From: Neoceratodus forsteri
Lineage: Eukaryota > Chordata > Ceratodontiformes > Ceratodontidae
Length of the DNA stretch: 64,000 nt
Assembly: GCA_016271365.2 (NCBI GenBank)
Contig: CM057449.1
Span: 1,568,062,501 to 1,568,126,500 of the forward strand
Direction of reading: 5' to 3'
Shown: positions 11,246-22,886 of the stretch, in pieces
How the letters are laid out: every line of letters begins with the position of its first letter
How positions within the stretch are numbered: position 1 is the first letter of the stretch
The notes under the pieces: model-generated
Databases searched by the model: none
What the model saw: only the letters and a program-made list of their open reading frames with translations
Told to the model about the DNA's origin: nothing
Made by a program: the position numbers and the translations under genes

Positions 11246-11655
11246 TCTGAAAAGCAGGGAAGTCTGGCAGCTCGGAAAGGATCATACTCACTTCTGATTT
11301 AAGTGATATTCATCTATTTATTGCTAAATAGCAGCATATAGATAACCAACGTGCAAACAATCACCAACTTTTCATGTTCCACCAATGCTTTATCAAGGTG
11401 TGGTATGAATTTCTAACACCAAATTTTTTAAATGGAAAAAGATCACGTGGAAAGAACCAATCCTGAATATCTTCTATTATGACATCATACATGAATTATG
11501 TTACAATGCTTGTCTCTGCCATTAGGTGCCAGTATTTAAACCATGAAAGTATCCTCAAAGAGGATTTAACCATAGCACAGCAAGAGAAATACCATAATAT
11601 TTATATAAATAAATTACAGCTTATACAATAACAGTGAACATCTAACATATAACAA
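11246..11655. repeat. Long inverted repeat, left flank of Penelope-like element
   Basis: This aligns as reverse complement to 12838-13292 over about 400 bp. Shared blocks include GGATCATACTCACTTCTGAT, AATCACCAACTTTTCATGTT, CTTTATCAAGGTGTGGTATG, GAGGATTTAACCATAGCACA and AACAGTGAACATCTAACATA. Penelope-like elements are often flanked by such repeats, called pseudo-LTRs, in direct or inverted arrangement. Confidence 0.88.
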
Positions 11656-11690
11656 AATGATAATGTTATAATGTTTTATGATATATAAGA

Positions 11691-12420
11691 GTGAAGAGGA
11701 ATACAAGTGGCACCCAGCTGCTAGATGAACATCTTAAAATAGAGAAGGAACGATTTGTGGATAGGGGATATAATAAGGTCTGTCTGGAAATAGCTAAAAA
11801 CCAAGTGGAAGAAATGACTAGAGCTGATCTATTGCAACCTAAGAATAAAAGTAAAGTACAGAAACTTAACTTTATTTTTGATTTTACTCCTCAGAGCTAT
11901 AAGATAGAAAACATCATTAAAAAGAATTGGAACATTTTGAAAACAGAACCCCGGATGGTCCACAGGAGAGGAAAAAACACTGGGGACATAGTGACTAGTA
12001 GCCATTATGTGGAAGTACCAGAATCTGAATCATCTCTCCCAAAAGGAACATTTTGCTATCAACACTGCAGTTTCTGCAAACACATACAGACTGGCGATTC
12101 TTTCGTTCATCCTGAAAATGGTCGAACTTATGAACCGAAAGTCTTCATAAACTGCAGCACGACTCATGTCATGTATGCAACAACATGTAGTAAGTGCAGA
12201 CATATGTTGGCAAAACAAAAAGAAATTTTTAATTAAGGACTGCTGTAAACACCTTCATGGTATTGAAAAGAAGGAAATATCAAATGCATTAGCAGTGCAT
12301 GTAATGAACAGATGGTGGAACACACCTTCAGTTTTCAGGTTCTGGAAAAAGTTAGAATAGGCCCCAGAGGGGGTGACTTAGACAACTTACTGCTACAACA
12401 AGGAAGCAAGTGGCAGTGTG
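11691..12420 (+). pseudogene. Penelope-like element ORF, C-terminal part with GIY-YIG start
   Basis: Frame 11691-12236 begins in the linker after the RT: LLDEHLKIEKERFVDRGYNK, then FIFDFTPQSYKIENIIKKNW and RRGKNTGDIV. The Cys-rich segment CSFCKHIQTGDSFVHPENG and FINCSTTHVMY follow. The end, VMYATTCSKC, is the first strand of the GIY-YIG endonuclease fold; shifting frame gives YVGKTKRN near 12200, the second half, followed by an RGGD-like motif near 12370. The RT itself is missing, so this is a short 3' derivative. The endonuclease domain is broken by a frameshift at about 12195 and by a MITE at 12430. Confidence 0.82.
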
Positions 12421-12429
12421 CCTCGTGAG

Positions 12430-12737
12430 CATACCTCTCAACTGTCCCTGATTTTCAGGGATGTCCCTGATTTTGCCTCAAAATTTTACTCTGTCCCTCC
12501 TAAAACTTGTGTTTCCATGACCAAACAGTGGGAGTTTTTAGCACAAAATAATGTCAAACATTAAAGTTACAGACTTGTTCTTCCTTAGAAAATGCATTTT
12601 ATACTTAAGTCCCTTATTCTACCAGCTTCCTGAGTGGATACCACCAATTTTGAAGATCTGTCCCTGATTTTGGTCCTTTGTCCCTGATTTTTTTAAACCT
12701 TGTCCCTGATTTATGAGGCATGAGGTTGAGAGGTATG
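12430..12737. mobile_element. hAT MITE, 308 bp, 8-bp target duplication
   Basis: Termini are CATACCTCTCAAC on the left and GTTGAGAGGTATG on the right, a perfect 13-bp inverted repeat. The flanks are CTCGTGAG on both sides (12422-12429 and 12738-12745), the 8-bp duplication typical of hAT. The inside contains several copies of TGTCCCTGATTTT. It splits the GIY-YIG region of the Penelope-like ORF, whose sequence resumes at 12746. Confidence 0.92.
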
Positions 12738-12837
12738 CTCGTGAGCCAACTCAGATGGAGGACTAAATGAAACCTCTTGCTTGGTTCCTTTTCTGAAGAA
12801 AAGATGACAGAAAGGCTCACAATGCATCAGGGGGTTT

Positions 12838-13292
12838 TAAATGTTATATGTTAGATGTTCACTGTTATTGTATAAGCTATAATTTATTTATATAAATATT
12901 ATGGTATTTCACTTGCTGTGCTATGGTTAAATCCTCTTTGAGGATACTTTCATGGTTTGAATACTGACACCTAATGGCAGGGACAAGCACTGTAACATAA
13001 TTCATATATGATGTCATAATAGAAGCTATTCAGGATTGGTTCTTTTTGAACATACCACATGATCTTTTTAACATATAAAAACTTTGGTGTTAGACATTCA
13101 TACCACACCTTGATAAAGTGTTGGTATAACATGAAAAGTTGGTGATTGTTTGCACATTGTTTGCACATTGATTATCTATATGCTGCTATTTATTTAATAT
13201 CATTTTTAACAATAAAAAGATAAATATCACTTAAATCAGAAGTGAGTATGATCCTTTCTGAGCTGCCGTACCTCCCTGCTTTTCATTGATGT
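12838..13292. repeat. Long inverted repeat, right flank of Penelope-like element
   Basis: This is the counterpart of 11246-11655 in opposite orientation. It is slightly longer because of small insertions, including a duplicated TTTGCACATTG near 13150. Outside it the sequence returns to the hosting DNA transposon at 13293. Confidence 0.88.
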
Positions 13293-14107
13293 ATCCTTAT
13301 CTGAGCACCAGGAATTCTAGCAGCCACCTATTCTTTTTAATGTTAACCTTTCCACTTGTGGTCTGGTGGACCCCCTACACCACCACCACCCTGGCAGGTA
13401 GTGACCCACCACACCACACCACTCCTCCCCATCCCAAACCCAAGACATCGACTAACACAGCCCTCCTCTCTCCACCGTGGCTGGCCACCAACTAAGCTGT
13501 CAATGAGCTCATACTGTATACAGTACATGCTTATTGTCAGCTCAGGTGAAGGCCAGCCATGGTGGTGAGGGGAGGAGGGCTGTGTTGCTCACTGGCAGGG
13601 ATTGTGACTGCTTATGGGGCAGGGACCGGGGGGCCATGCTAAGCTCCATGCAGCCTATGCAAATGGCCCATAATGGGCATGCAAATGGCCACCTAGCACT
13701 TTGCATGCCCAATGGACTCATTTGCATGGCTGCCTTTGTGAATTGTGAATAGTGCACCTGCACTATTCACTGTGGGGTCATACTCCTGACTTCCTGTCAG
13801 GGCAGCGCTAGTGGGGTGGTGTTAGTGGTACTGGGGTTACCGCTGCCTCAGACTAGTCCTACTCACAGTTGGATAGCATGGTGCGCTATCCAACTATGGA
13901 TAGCAGTTTAGGACACCTAGGCAAATGCAAAGTGCAACCCAATATTTTGCATTGCGTTTGCAATTTTTTTGTGAATTTAGCCCCAGGTCAGTTAGGCCAA
14001 GACCTGCTCTTTTTAAGACTGTTAAAAAATATAATCTTCTGTTAGCTTTTTTGATCATATTTTCAGATTGTGTAGACCATGAGAAATTGCTTTTTATTTT
14101 AATTATG

Positions 14108-14256
14108 TAGCAGTTCCAAAACCCAGTGACATCAGTTGAGCTTAAGAATACAGTGAAGCAAAACTCAGTGACATCGGCTCAGCCAATGTCACTGTGTTTC
14201 ACTTCACTGTTGTCCTCAGCTCAACTGACCTCACTTAGTTCTGGAACTATCAAGTA
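14108..14256. mobile_element. Small foldback (palindromic) element
   Basis: AGTTCCAAAACCCAGTGACA on the left pairs with TCACTTAGTTCTGGAACT on the right. The pairing continues inward through AGTTGAGCT/AGCTCAACT and CAGTGAAG/CTTCACTG to a short loop near 14180. The arms are about 70 bp. It is probably a MITE; no clear target duplication is visible. Confidence 0.65.
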
Positions 14257-16470
14257 GATAATAAAATTAACATTGGAAGGGGAAAAGGTTGCATTAATAT
14301 GGAGGCCCTAAATAAGATAAAAATAGGACTATTTCAAAACAAAAACACAAAACAATACACTGGGATGGTAAAGCAGACTTCACACGTGGCCATATTTACA
14401 ATTATATTAAAAAATGAAAACATTATGTGCCCTTTAAATGGCAGCTGTGGCAGCTGCACCGAGGTCAGGCAATCATGGGCAAAACAGGAGTAGTTGCAGC
14501 TCTGCAGCCACTTCTGACAGGGAGCTGGAAGTCCATGTGACCTCCAGTGTGCTCCCCATCCCTGTGCTACAGTCACTGTGGCTGAAAGGAAAGAATGGGA
14601 TGTGGCAGTGTTTATGGGAGCGGTGGCTCCAAGCCAGCGTCTGACAGGTAAGACCTGATTGGGGTACATCTAAAAGAAGATAACTTACACAGCTATCCAA
14701 TTTGAAAGAGCAATTAAACAATTTAATGAACTATTTGGAAACAAACAAGCTATTCTAGTGCTGAGACAGGGTTTAAGCAAGGTGACTGATGTAATCCAAC
14801 AAGTAAGAAAAGAAAGAGAAGGGGAACTCCCTCTGCTTCAAGGCTTCTTCTCAGTTTATGCTCTGAGAAAAGGGTATCTCTGGAGATACCCAGGATTCTG
14901 CTAGTAAATCTTTAGCTGTCTACAAGGATGAGTGGTAGACGTTGATTAATTTAACAAGCAGGTATCAGATCTGTAATTGAGAGAGTCTGACATTTGCTTT
15001 GAATCTTCTACCCTTCTCTCCTTTCTGTCACCTCCCACCAAGGGTGATGGTATTAAAGAAGCGTGACCTTTCAGTTGGACAGAGCATATAGAACATTATG
15101 GCATGCATTTTCCAGCTATCTGTGAGCCTACTCATAATAAATAATGTGCATTAAGCTTTTTTTTTCTGGCAAAACAATGGCAATTTGATACAGGTTTATT
15201 TTTCATTTTGCAGTGGAAACTATGACCTTTCATACATTGCCCAACTAAATCAAAGAAGAAAAGCATGCTAGCTATCTTAACAGTTGGCACTCAGTTATTG
15301 CTTGTTTGGTACACTTGGCATTACCTCTGCATTATCCCTTACATGCAAAATGACTGAGGCTTTCTAAAAACGTTCCATTTTAAATTTCAGGCAGCTTCTT
15401 GGTAACAGCTGAGGGCTAACTGTGAGCCATTGATCAGCAGGAGCATTGCTGCTATTTTGGGTGCCGCTGCAACTATTAGACCTCTGCTCTGTCCATTATA
15501 GTTAAATATAAGTGCTCAGCACAAAGGGTCTTTTTAAAGTTACAAATGGGGGGGGGAGGGTCTGGTTTGCTTACCTGCTTGGGATGTTTGGTAACCAGAC
15601 ACAGAGTGTAACCAATATCAGTGGCACAAGTACGGAACATAAACTCACTAAATGCCCCCTTTGTTTCAGAATGTGAACTCGACATCCTAGCTCTGCACTT
15701 TAGCTATCCTTTTACAGTACATAGTTGCATGTTACTAATGTGTTGCAAACTGACCACAAGAGGTTCAGTTAATGTTTGGGAGGTAGAAGTTCTCAATCAT
15801 TTAGAACAGGACTGAATTTCTACCTGACTACTTCTTTTATTCACCCCGTAGAAATGCTGTCATTAAGGGTAATTATAATGGGCAAGTGGCCTACTTCTGT
15901 CTTAGAATTTTAGTATGAACTTAGTTTCAATCAAAAAATCTCAATTGCTCCATAATTGGAAGTTATTCCAGTTTTCTGCCGATCAAAATGTTTTTCTGGT
16001 CTCAAATTTTAGAACCCAGTATTCAAAAGAGATTTTTTTAATTTTAATATATGAAGTATTACTAGTAAAATACATATCACAGTACTTCAGAAAAATCAAC
16101 AATTTTGACTTCTCCATCTGCAAAATTGGAAATCACCAAATTTAGTTTTTTTCCCTTTTGGAAGTTAAATACTTCCTCTTCATTTTAAAAGTCTTACCTT
16201 ATTTTTGAATGTCAAATACCTTCAGAATGGAGTTAGCTGTACCTGTGCTGGTATCTTCTAGCAATGATACAAGTTTAAAGATTTTTTTTTTAATTTAAGA
16301 AGTTATTTACCCTGAAAAGCCCAGCCAAGATGCATCATTTATAGTGGTGTTCTGCTTCCATCCAAATTCAATGTTGTGACATACTGTATGAATCACATGA
16401 TGGGAGGTTTAGTGGCTTTTGAGGGTTACATTGTGAGCATGTGTTGCAGATGGTAACTGACTACAGGGTT
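14257..16470. other. No gene recognised
   Basis: Only short chance frames occur. A T-rich and A-rich texture with no clear repeat unit dominates 15100-16350. I see no RNA gene, transposon end or conserved coding motif. Confidence 0.4.
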
Positions 16471-17545
16471 CATATCAAGATAAGTAAATCTCAAGAGATG
16501 GATGGGATCGTTGAGGTGCTAAAGGAACAATTGACAGAGCCTCTTTTAGCAATCATTCATGAATCTGTTCGTACTTTTGTGATGCCAAAGGACTAAATAG
16601 TAGCTAATGTGTTCCCCATCTTCAAAAAGGGGGCAAGTTTGTACCTGGGCAACTACAGTATGCACTGTTAGCCTGACATCAGTGCTGGCCAAGGTCCTGG
16701 ATAGGAGTGTGCAACAGGCCAGGTCAGAGATTCGGGTCAGTTGAGTATTGTCTGGCCTGATATAGCAGACCAGAATTGGGTCACAGTCAGCCCAACCCAT
16801 TTCTAACTCATCACCACTGCCTAATTGGCCAGTTGGCCAAAATGTATGTATTTGCCTATTTGGCTTCTCTAGGACAGGCAGCAGATAGGCACTAGGGCCT
16901 GCAGCATCCTCCCTTAGACCAACTGAATGACATCATGTTGTGATGTGTATTTTGTATTACACTCAGTGGGTCCAACGGAACAGAGAGAAGGACTTTTGGA
17001 GTGGGGACAGGGCTGCCTCGGAGGTCTGGGGATGACAACACTCTCAGGTAGGACTTCAGGCAGAACTGGGTGGGAGAGGAAGGTCCAGGTGCTGCAGCAG
17101 TGAGTGACATGATTAACGGAGCTCAATATGTATACCCTACAGCAAAGGAGGGGAGAGAGAGATGATATGATCGAAACATTCAAACACCTTAAGGGCATTA
17201 ACAAGGTGCAAGAGTCTAACATGTTTCAATATAAGAAAAATAGCAGAATAAGAGGACACAGCATGAGATTAAATGGAGGCTGATTAAGGGGTAATGTGAG
17301 GAAGTTCTTTTTCACAGAAAGGGTGTTGGATGCATGGAATGGCCTACCTCAGGAAGTGGTGGATATGAATACAGTGCACAGCTTCAAACAGGGATGGGAT
17401 AGGCATAAGGGAGCAATACAGATGAGTATGAATAGATAGGCCATTGACAGAGCAAAGGCCATTAGCACTTTCATAAGGTAGAAAAAAGAAATGGTCAGAC
17501 TGAATGGGCCTTGAGGTCCTTATCTGCTATCAGCTTCTATGTTTC
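16470..17545 (+). mobile_element. CR1-type LINE with internal replacement
   Basis: The start (16490-16700) holds the RT N-terminal region, with CCCCATCTTCAAAAAGG (PIFKKG) and then AGCCTGACATCAGTG (SLTSV). The 3' end (17110-17545) carries FFTERVLDAWNGLP-like text (17312-17350), a TACAGTGCACAGCTTCAAAC box, and the terminal GAATGGGCCTTGAGGTCCTT plus TATCTGC and TTCTATGTTTC. The central RT is missing and replaced by about 400 bp (16705-17105) of unrelated text that starts TAGGAGTGTGCAAC, similar to hAT termini. A deletion associated with a hAT insertion is the simplest reading. Confidence 0.72.
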
Positions 17546-18093
17546 TTTGTTTCACTGGCGCTAGCAGCCTGCAGGCTGGTTGACTGGCTTAAGCTTAGTA
17601 GACTGGGCTGTGGGGGTGTCTAGAACATAGCCACTCACTCAATGCCTTTTGTATAGGGCTATTCTCATGGGCTACATCTGTGGCCATGCAAGAGATGGGG
17701 GAGTAAGAATGGCTGGGTGCAACTGAGGGTTGCTCTGGGGGAATGGAATCATGCTGCTGCAGGAGCATCATTGCTCAGTGAGAGAGAGAGAGAGAGAGAG
17801 ACATCTGTGGATGTCAGTCTGCTTGGCTTGGTTCAGCATAGTTGGTGGTAGGTTAGGAGGGACAAGGAGCTGAGGAAGGACAGCTTTTGGAGTCAGGTGC
17901 CAGCATTCTGGTGGCTAATCTTTGGTTACTGAATACCTTGCCTACCAAAGACAGAGAGAAACAGAGAGAGAGGAGCAGTAGCAGCACAGCCTGGCAGCTG
18001 GCAGACAGTGGTATGGGATGCACCTTGGGGACAGGGGGACAAGTCTCTGCATGTAAAAAAATACTTGAAATTCAGATCGATCTCTCTCTCTCC

Positions 18094-18095
<2 letters not shown>
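17546..18095. other. GA-rich sequence, no gene
   Basis: This holds a (GA)n run at about 17779-17801 and further GAGAGA tracts near 17950 and TCTCTC near 18080. The phrase GGAGCAGTAGCAGCA (about 17972) recurs at about 22103 beside another GA tract, so both stretches may belong to one repeat family. No coding potential. Confidence 0.45.

Positions 18096-18136
<41 letters not shown>
18096..18136. repeat. (AT)n microsatellite
   Basis: An uninterrupted TA dinucleotide tract of about 40 bp. It abuts the foldback element at 18142, which appears to have entered the TA-rich site. Confidence 0.97.
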
Positions 18137-18140
<4 letters not shown>

Positions 18141-18141
18141 T

Positions 18142-18491
18142 TAGAGGCAAAAACTCCATTTAATGCATCATTTAGGGTTGTTCCACAGTGACAAAAGTGA
18201 GGAAATTCAATTGTTAGGGTTATAAAGCCCCCTTGAACCCCCAGCCCACCCCAACCAGCATTGGAGTGCACATTAGGGTCGTCAGCCCTAACTCTACCCC
18301 ATCGCATGTAAAGCAGCAGAAGTACAGGAGAATGGGGTGAGAGTTAGGGACTGAACACCCCAATCGCTCCCAATGCCGGTTGGGGGTGGGCTGGGGTCCA
18401 AGGGGGGTTTTCAACCCTAACACCGAATTTCCTCACTTTTTCGCTGTGGAACAACCCTAACTGATGCATTAAAGGGAGTTTTTTGCCTCTA
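18142..18491. mobile_element. Foldback MITE, about 350 bp, TA-flanked
   Basis: The ends are GAGGCAAAAACTCCATTTAA and TTAAAGGGAGTTTTTTGCCTC, flanked by TA on both sides. Pairing continues inward through TTAGGGTTGTTCCACAG/CTGTGGAACAACCCTAA and then AGCCCACCCCAACC/GGTTGGGGGTGGGCT. The element is therefore close to a full palindrome. A TA target suggests a Tc1/mariner-mobilised origin; this is inferred from the ends only. Confidence 0.82.
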
Positions 18492-18499
18492 ATTTCCCT

Positions 18500-18960
18500 T
18501 TTTTTGAGAATGATAACAAGAAATAGTGAATGTAATCCAGCGGCGTCTTGTGACATAGTAACAGGAACAGCAATGCAAACAGAAGTGCTAACAGTGGTGC
18601 ACATGGTAACATAAGCATGAATGAGAACAGAAAGGGGTAACGCACATGGTGGCATAGACAGGAACGGTCCGTCACGTGATGTCTTGTCACATAGTAACAT
18701 GGTGCCCACAAATGGAAATGTCAATGGGCATGGTGACGCAAAGTGAAACAGAAAGAGAAACAGTACTGTAGATACAAATGGCAAAAATAACAAGCATAAG
18801 CAGAAATGAAAGCATAAGGATAACCACATGGTGGCGTGAGCGTGAACAGTAAGTGAAATGGGTATGGAACTGCAAGCGGAAAGGCAACGGTAACAGTAAT
18901 GTAAGTGCACAGGCTGGTTTTCCCCAAAAGCTACATAGAGAAAGACAGTGAGTACAAAGA
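18500..18960. repeat. Degenerate tandem repeat
   Basis: The phrase CACATGGTGGCATAGACAGG and variants (CATGGTAACATAAGCATGA, CATGGTGACGCAAAG, CATGGTGGCGTGAGCGTGA) recur with purine-rich spacers containing GAACAG and GGAAAGG. The pattern looks like an eroded minisatellite. The 208-codon minus-strand frame across it (18344-18970) is best explained by the repeat's scarcity of stops on that strand. Confidence 0.55.
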
Positions 18961-18999
18961 ATGTATGCATAATAATGGGTCTCGGAGCAGAAAATGAGG

Positions 19000-19985
19000 A
19001 GTTGGAATACTAAATAGCTTATATCTCAGGAACCGTTCGACGTAGAAAAAAAATTTAAAAGTCATATGATTTATGACTTTCCTGGCTAGTTTTGTACATT
19101 TTTTCAACAAAAAGTCCGTATCTCGCACCGTTTCCGAGATAAGGGCCCTGAAAGGCACGGCGAACGCCGTAATGTTATCCTATGGGAAAAAAAGAGAAGT
19201 TCAGAGTGTCATAACTTTGGCTCCCTGTAATATTTTTTCACCAAACTACTAAAAGGCACATCTATGGGATGTTGGCTGTCTTCCCTCCAAATGTCAGCCC
19301 AAAAGACCAAGCCGTTATATTGCAGTAGGGCGCCAAAGGATTGCTGCAATGCGTCGGATGCCGTAATGTTATCCTATGGGAAAAAGCGTCAATTTTGGAG
19401 TACCTTAACTTTGGCGCCATGTAATATTTTTGCAACATAACACTGAAAGGCACATGTGTGAGATGTCAGTTGCGTTCCCTCCAAATTTCAAGCCAAAGCA
19501 CCAAACCGTTCTTTTGCAGCAGGGTGCCAAAAGAATTGCTGTCATTTCCCACAGCCTAGAAAGTACTGTACTTAATTTACGAAAGCTTTCATAAAAATTT
19601 GCGACACTTTCATGAGTGCAACACTACTTCGAGAAAGTACTTTTCCAGAAATTTGAAAAACATATTTCTGGGGTGTTTTACCCCAAAATAAAGACATAGC
19701 TAGCATCCTCAGGGCCCGACTAGGTGAATACAGAAAGAATTAGGTTGCTAGAGGGTCCCAATTTTAAATGCCAAGCATTTTTATGATCACTAACTGAAAA
19801 CAAAATGGTGGATTTGCGACAGTAAAAGGGCCATTTGCGAAAGTAAAAATGCATTTGCGACACTGTCATATGATTTATGACTTTACTGGCTAGTTTTGTA
19901 CTTAGCCCCATGGGGGGGCTAAGTATTTTTTCAACAAAAAATCCGTATCTTGCACCGTTTCCGAGATACGGGCCCTGAAAGGCAA
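19000..19985. repeat. Satellite-like region with about 194-bp unit
   Basis: GCCGTAATGTTATCCTATGG begins at 19166 and again at 19360. Between them the text keeps order: ATAACTTTGGC, then TGTAATATTTTT, then AAAGGCACAT, then CCCTCCAAAT. A longer block, CATATGATTTATGACTTT through GGGCCCTGAAAGGCA, occurs at 19062-19160 and again at 19867-19984. A related block (CAAAAGGCACATCGG, CAAATTTCAGGCAAATC) lies beyond the CR1 at 21430-21800. The unit is unusually CpG-containing for this window. I do not recognise the family. Confidence 0.65.
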
Positions 19986-21426
19986 GGTACCCAAAGACTG
20001 GAGGACAGCAGATGTAGTCCCCTTATACAAAAGTGGGAACAAAGAGGAAGCAGGAACTACAGACCAGTCAGCCTCACCTCGGTAGTGGGGAAGATCATGG
20101 AAGCACTACTGAAGGAGAGATTGGTGGAACATCTGGTTGTCAATGGACTACAGGACCCAAGGCAGCATGGTTTCACCAGGGAGGTCATGTCAGACCAATC
20201 TCATTGAATTTTTGACTGGGTGACTAGGGAGGTGGATCAGGGAGGGCAGTGGACATGGCCTATCTGGACTTCAGCAAGGCCTTTGACACTGTGCCACATA
20301 GAAGACTATTACACAAACTGGGAATATGGGTGTGGGCAGGACAGTAGTGTGGTGGGTAGGTAACTGGCTGGGTGGCAGGACACAGAGGGTGGTGGTAAAT
20401 GGCTGTCACTCCACAGAGGAAGAGTGACCAGTGGGGTACCACAGGATCAGTGCTGGGACGGTCCTATTCAACATCTTCATCAGTGACATTCGCAGGACCT
20501 AGAAGGCAGAATTTCACTGTTCGCTGATGACACAAAGCTCTGTAACAGAGTAGACACACCAGAGGGTGTAGACAGAATGAGAAGCGACCTGCAGAAACTT
20601 GAAGAATGGTCAGGGGTTTGGCAGTTGAAATTCAATGCAAAGAAGTGCAAGATAATGCATATGGGGCACAAAACCCTGGCACAATATATCAGTTGGGTCG
20701 AGGATATAGCATGCACCAAGCAGGAAAGGGATCTTGGGGTTGCCATCTCTGATGACCTCAAGGTAGGAAACAGTGTGACAAGGCAGCAGGTAAAGCAAAT
20801 AGGATGCTGGGATGTATAGGCAGGGGCATCACCAGCAGGAAAAGGGAGGTCATAATTCCGCTATACAAGACACTAGTGAGGCCCCACCTGGAGTACAGTG
20901 TACAGTTCTGGAGACCATACCTACGTAAGGACATAGACAGGGGAGAGATTCAGAGGAGGGCAACAAAGATAGTGCAGGATTGCATCACAAGTCCTATGAA
21001 GACAGGTTGAAGGAACTGAACATGTACTCCCTGGAGGAGAGGAGGAGAGAGGGATATGATAGAGACATACAAGTATCTTACAGGGAGGAACAGGGTGCAG
21101 GAAAACACTATTTTAGCGAAAAGATGTTCCAGGACTAGGGGCATGGGATGAAGTTGGAGGGAGGATGATTCAGAGGAAACATGAGAAAGAATTTCTTCAC
21201 AGAACGGGTAGTGGACAAGTGGAACACCCTGCCAGAGGAAGTGGTGGGGGCTGAAACAATCACAGGATTTAAGAATGCATGGGATAGACATAAAGGAATT
21301 CTGGAGGTCAGGGGTGAGCGGCAACAGACTTCTAGGAAAACAAACTGAACTTACAAGCTCAAATGGGCAGACTGGGTGGGCCATAGGCCCTTATCTGCCA
21401 ACACTGTCTATGTATCTATATATCTA
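19986..21426 (+). mobile_element. CR1-type LINE, 5'-truncated, fairly young
   Basis: ORF2 starts within the RT at GACTGGAGGACAGCAGATGT (DWRTADVV). It continues with RPVSLTSVVGKIMEALLK, QHGFT, DFSKAFDTVPH, the GVPQGSVLG box near 20440, and FADDTKL (20519-20540) with both catalytic aspartates kept. C-terminal landmarks are [15 protein letters not shown] (20875-20920) and FFTERVVDKW (21190-21225). The 3' end, GACTGGGTGGGCCATAGGCC then TTATCTGCC, ends in a TCTATGTATC repeat. There are few frame breaks. It lies inside the satellite-like region, whose text stops at 19985 and resumes at 21427. Confidence 0.9.
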
Positions 21427-21800
21427 TGTACTGTCGAACTTTTTGTTAACTTTTCCCATTGACTTATAATGGGAAATTGTTTTTTGAATAGCTTTTGAAC
21501 CGTTTAATAATTTTTCATGAAATCTTCAAAAGGCACATCGGGGACCCCAGCCGCATGTTCCCTGAAGATTTTGGGCCGGGCACATAAACCGTCACGACCT
21601 GTAGTAGCGACGGTAGAATTCAGAAAAGCGTAAATGCTGCGTGCAGATCATGCTAATAACTCTGCAGCTGTGTGTCCGACTGATACAAAACTTAGCAGAT
21701 CCCAAGGCGTTTGGGTCATGATCATGTATTCCAAATTTCAGGCAAATCTGTCAAACAGTTGCAAAGTTAAAGGTGCAAAATTTTGGGTTTAACAAGTAAA
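21427..21800. repeat. Continuation of the satellite-like region
   Basis: Shares AAAAGGCACATCGGG-type and AAATTTCAGGCAAA-type phrases with 19000-19560, at lower similarity. It carries several CpGs, as in TAAACCGTCACGACC. No coding. Confidence 0.5.
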
Positions 21801-21812
21801 TGGCTCCTCAAC

Positions 21813-21950
<138 letters not shown>

Positions 21951-22866
21951 ATTTTATTGAGGGAGCAGTGTGGCAGGGCCTAGCAGGCAGTCCAAGTGGC
22001 ACTAGCAAATAGGACTGGGCTTTGGGGAAGGTGTACAAGAGCTAAACTGCATGGAAAAAAATAATTATAAAAAAGATCAGAGAGAGAGAGAAAGATGGAC
22101 ACTGGAGCAGTAGCAGCAGTCCTTGGCATGAGACGGGGACTACAGCTAAATGACACTGAAATTAATACCTGAAAGAAAATAACATCTTAAAACAAAACAA
22201 GACAGAGAGAGAGATGAAGACTGAGACAATATCAAGACTTGGCAGGAGACAGTCCAGGGCAGCTGATTTCTCCAATAATTATTCTTGAAAAAAACTTGTA
22301 GTTAGATGCAATGAAATTGCAATATAAAAATAACAGAGAACAATGACAGTAAAAGGTTTTATGTCAGATCTTTATATATATGTTAACTGTTTGTAATAAT
22401 TATTAACTGCAAACCCTGACTAAGAGGATGGTGTTCCTTGAAACATTGGCTAGGTCGCTGTTATTGCAGTGCTAATACCTTGCCTTAAGGAACAATGAAA
22501 ACATTTTAATACAATAGTGGTGAATGAATCATTTCTCCAAATCCACAGCATTGTCCTGGATTTTTGGAGCAGGCTCCTCTCCTCTCCTCTGTTCTTTATT
22601 TTGCAGGTTGGGCCACACTGGAATTTCAGTATCGACTTACATAGGATGTCATTACCCATTATCCTGTCCAAGAGGTCAGACTCCTAAGAGGAACTCCAAT
22701 CAGTAGGCTGAAAGCACTAAGAATACCACACACAAGCATGACTATTGCAGAGGGAATTTTTACCTCACTGTTGCTGCCTATCCTGATCTACTCTAATGGG
22801 ACTAATACATAAAACATCTGTTTCAGTGCATATTGCTATAAGCTTGTTTTCCATGCATATGCCCAT
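21951..22866. other. No gene recognised
   Basis: GA tracts occur at about 22080 and 22205. A short TCCTCTCCTCTCCTCT run lies near 22575. The stretch CTTGAAACATTGGCTAGG (about 22437) resembles the 'gaaac-ttggct' motif near the ends of some vertebrate retroelements, too weakly to assign. No coding region is supported. Confidence 0.4.
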
Positions 22867-22886
22867 GCAACTTCAATGGCTTTGAG

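Larger units (their letters stand above)
10346..13985. mobile_element. DNA transposon (hAT-like, non-autonomous) hosting a Penelope-like element
   Basis: The left end reads GGGGCCAGATTCACAAAACT and the right end reads TTTTTTTGTGAATTTAGCCCC, imperfect terminal inverted repeats of about 18 bp. The flanks (ACATCAG and AGGTCAG) could be a decayed target duplication. The interior left has a 60-bp minisatellite (10690-11225). The interior right (13340-13620) has CCCTGGCAGGTAGT, CTGGCCACC and the inverse GCCAGCCATGGTGG, so the core is partly palindromic. The same core occurs in the hAT MITE at 47950-49233, which has different termini. No transposase is encoded. Positions 11246-13292 are a later insertion. 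Confidence 0.6.

Noticed and set aside
18344..18970. 208-codon minus-strand ORF, hydrophobic
   Set aside because: It runs across a degenerate tandem repeat and a foldback arm; the composition (Phe/Leu/Cys/His-rich) follows the repeat, and no domain is visible.
22430..22500. Penelope-like terminal sequence with GAAACATTGGCTAGG
   Set aside because: Only a short phrase matches; no coding or repeated flank supports it.
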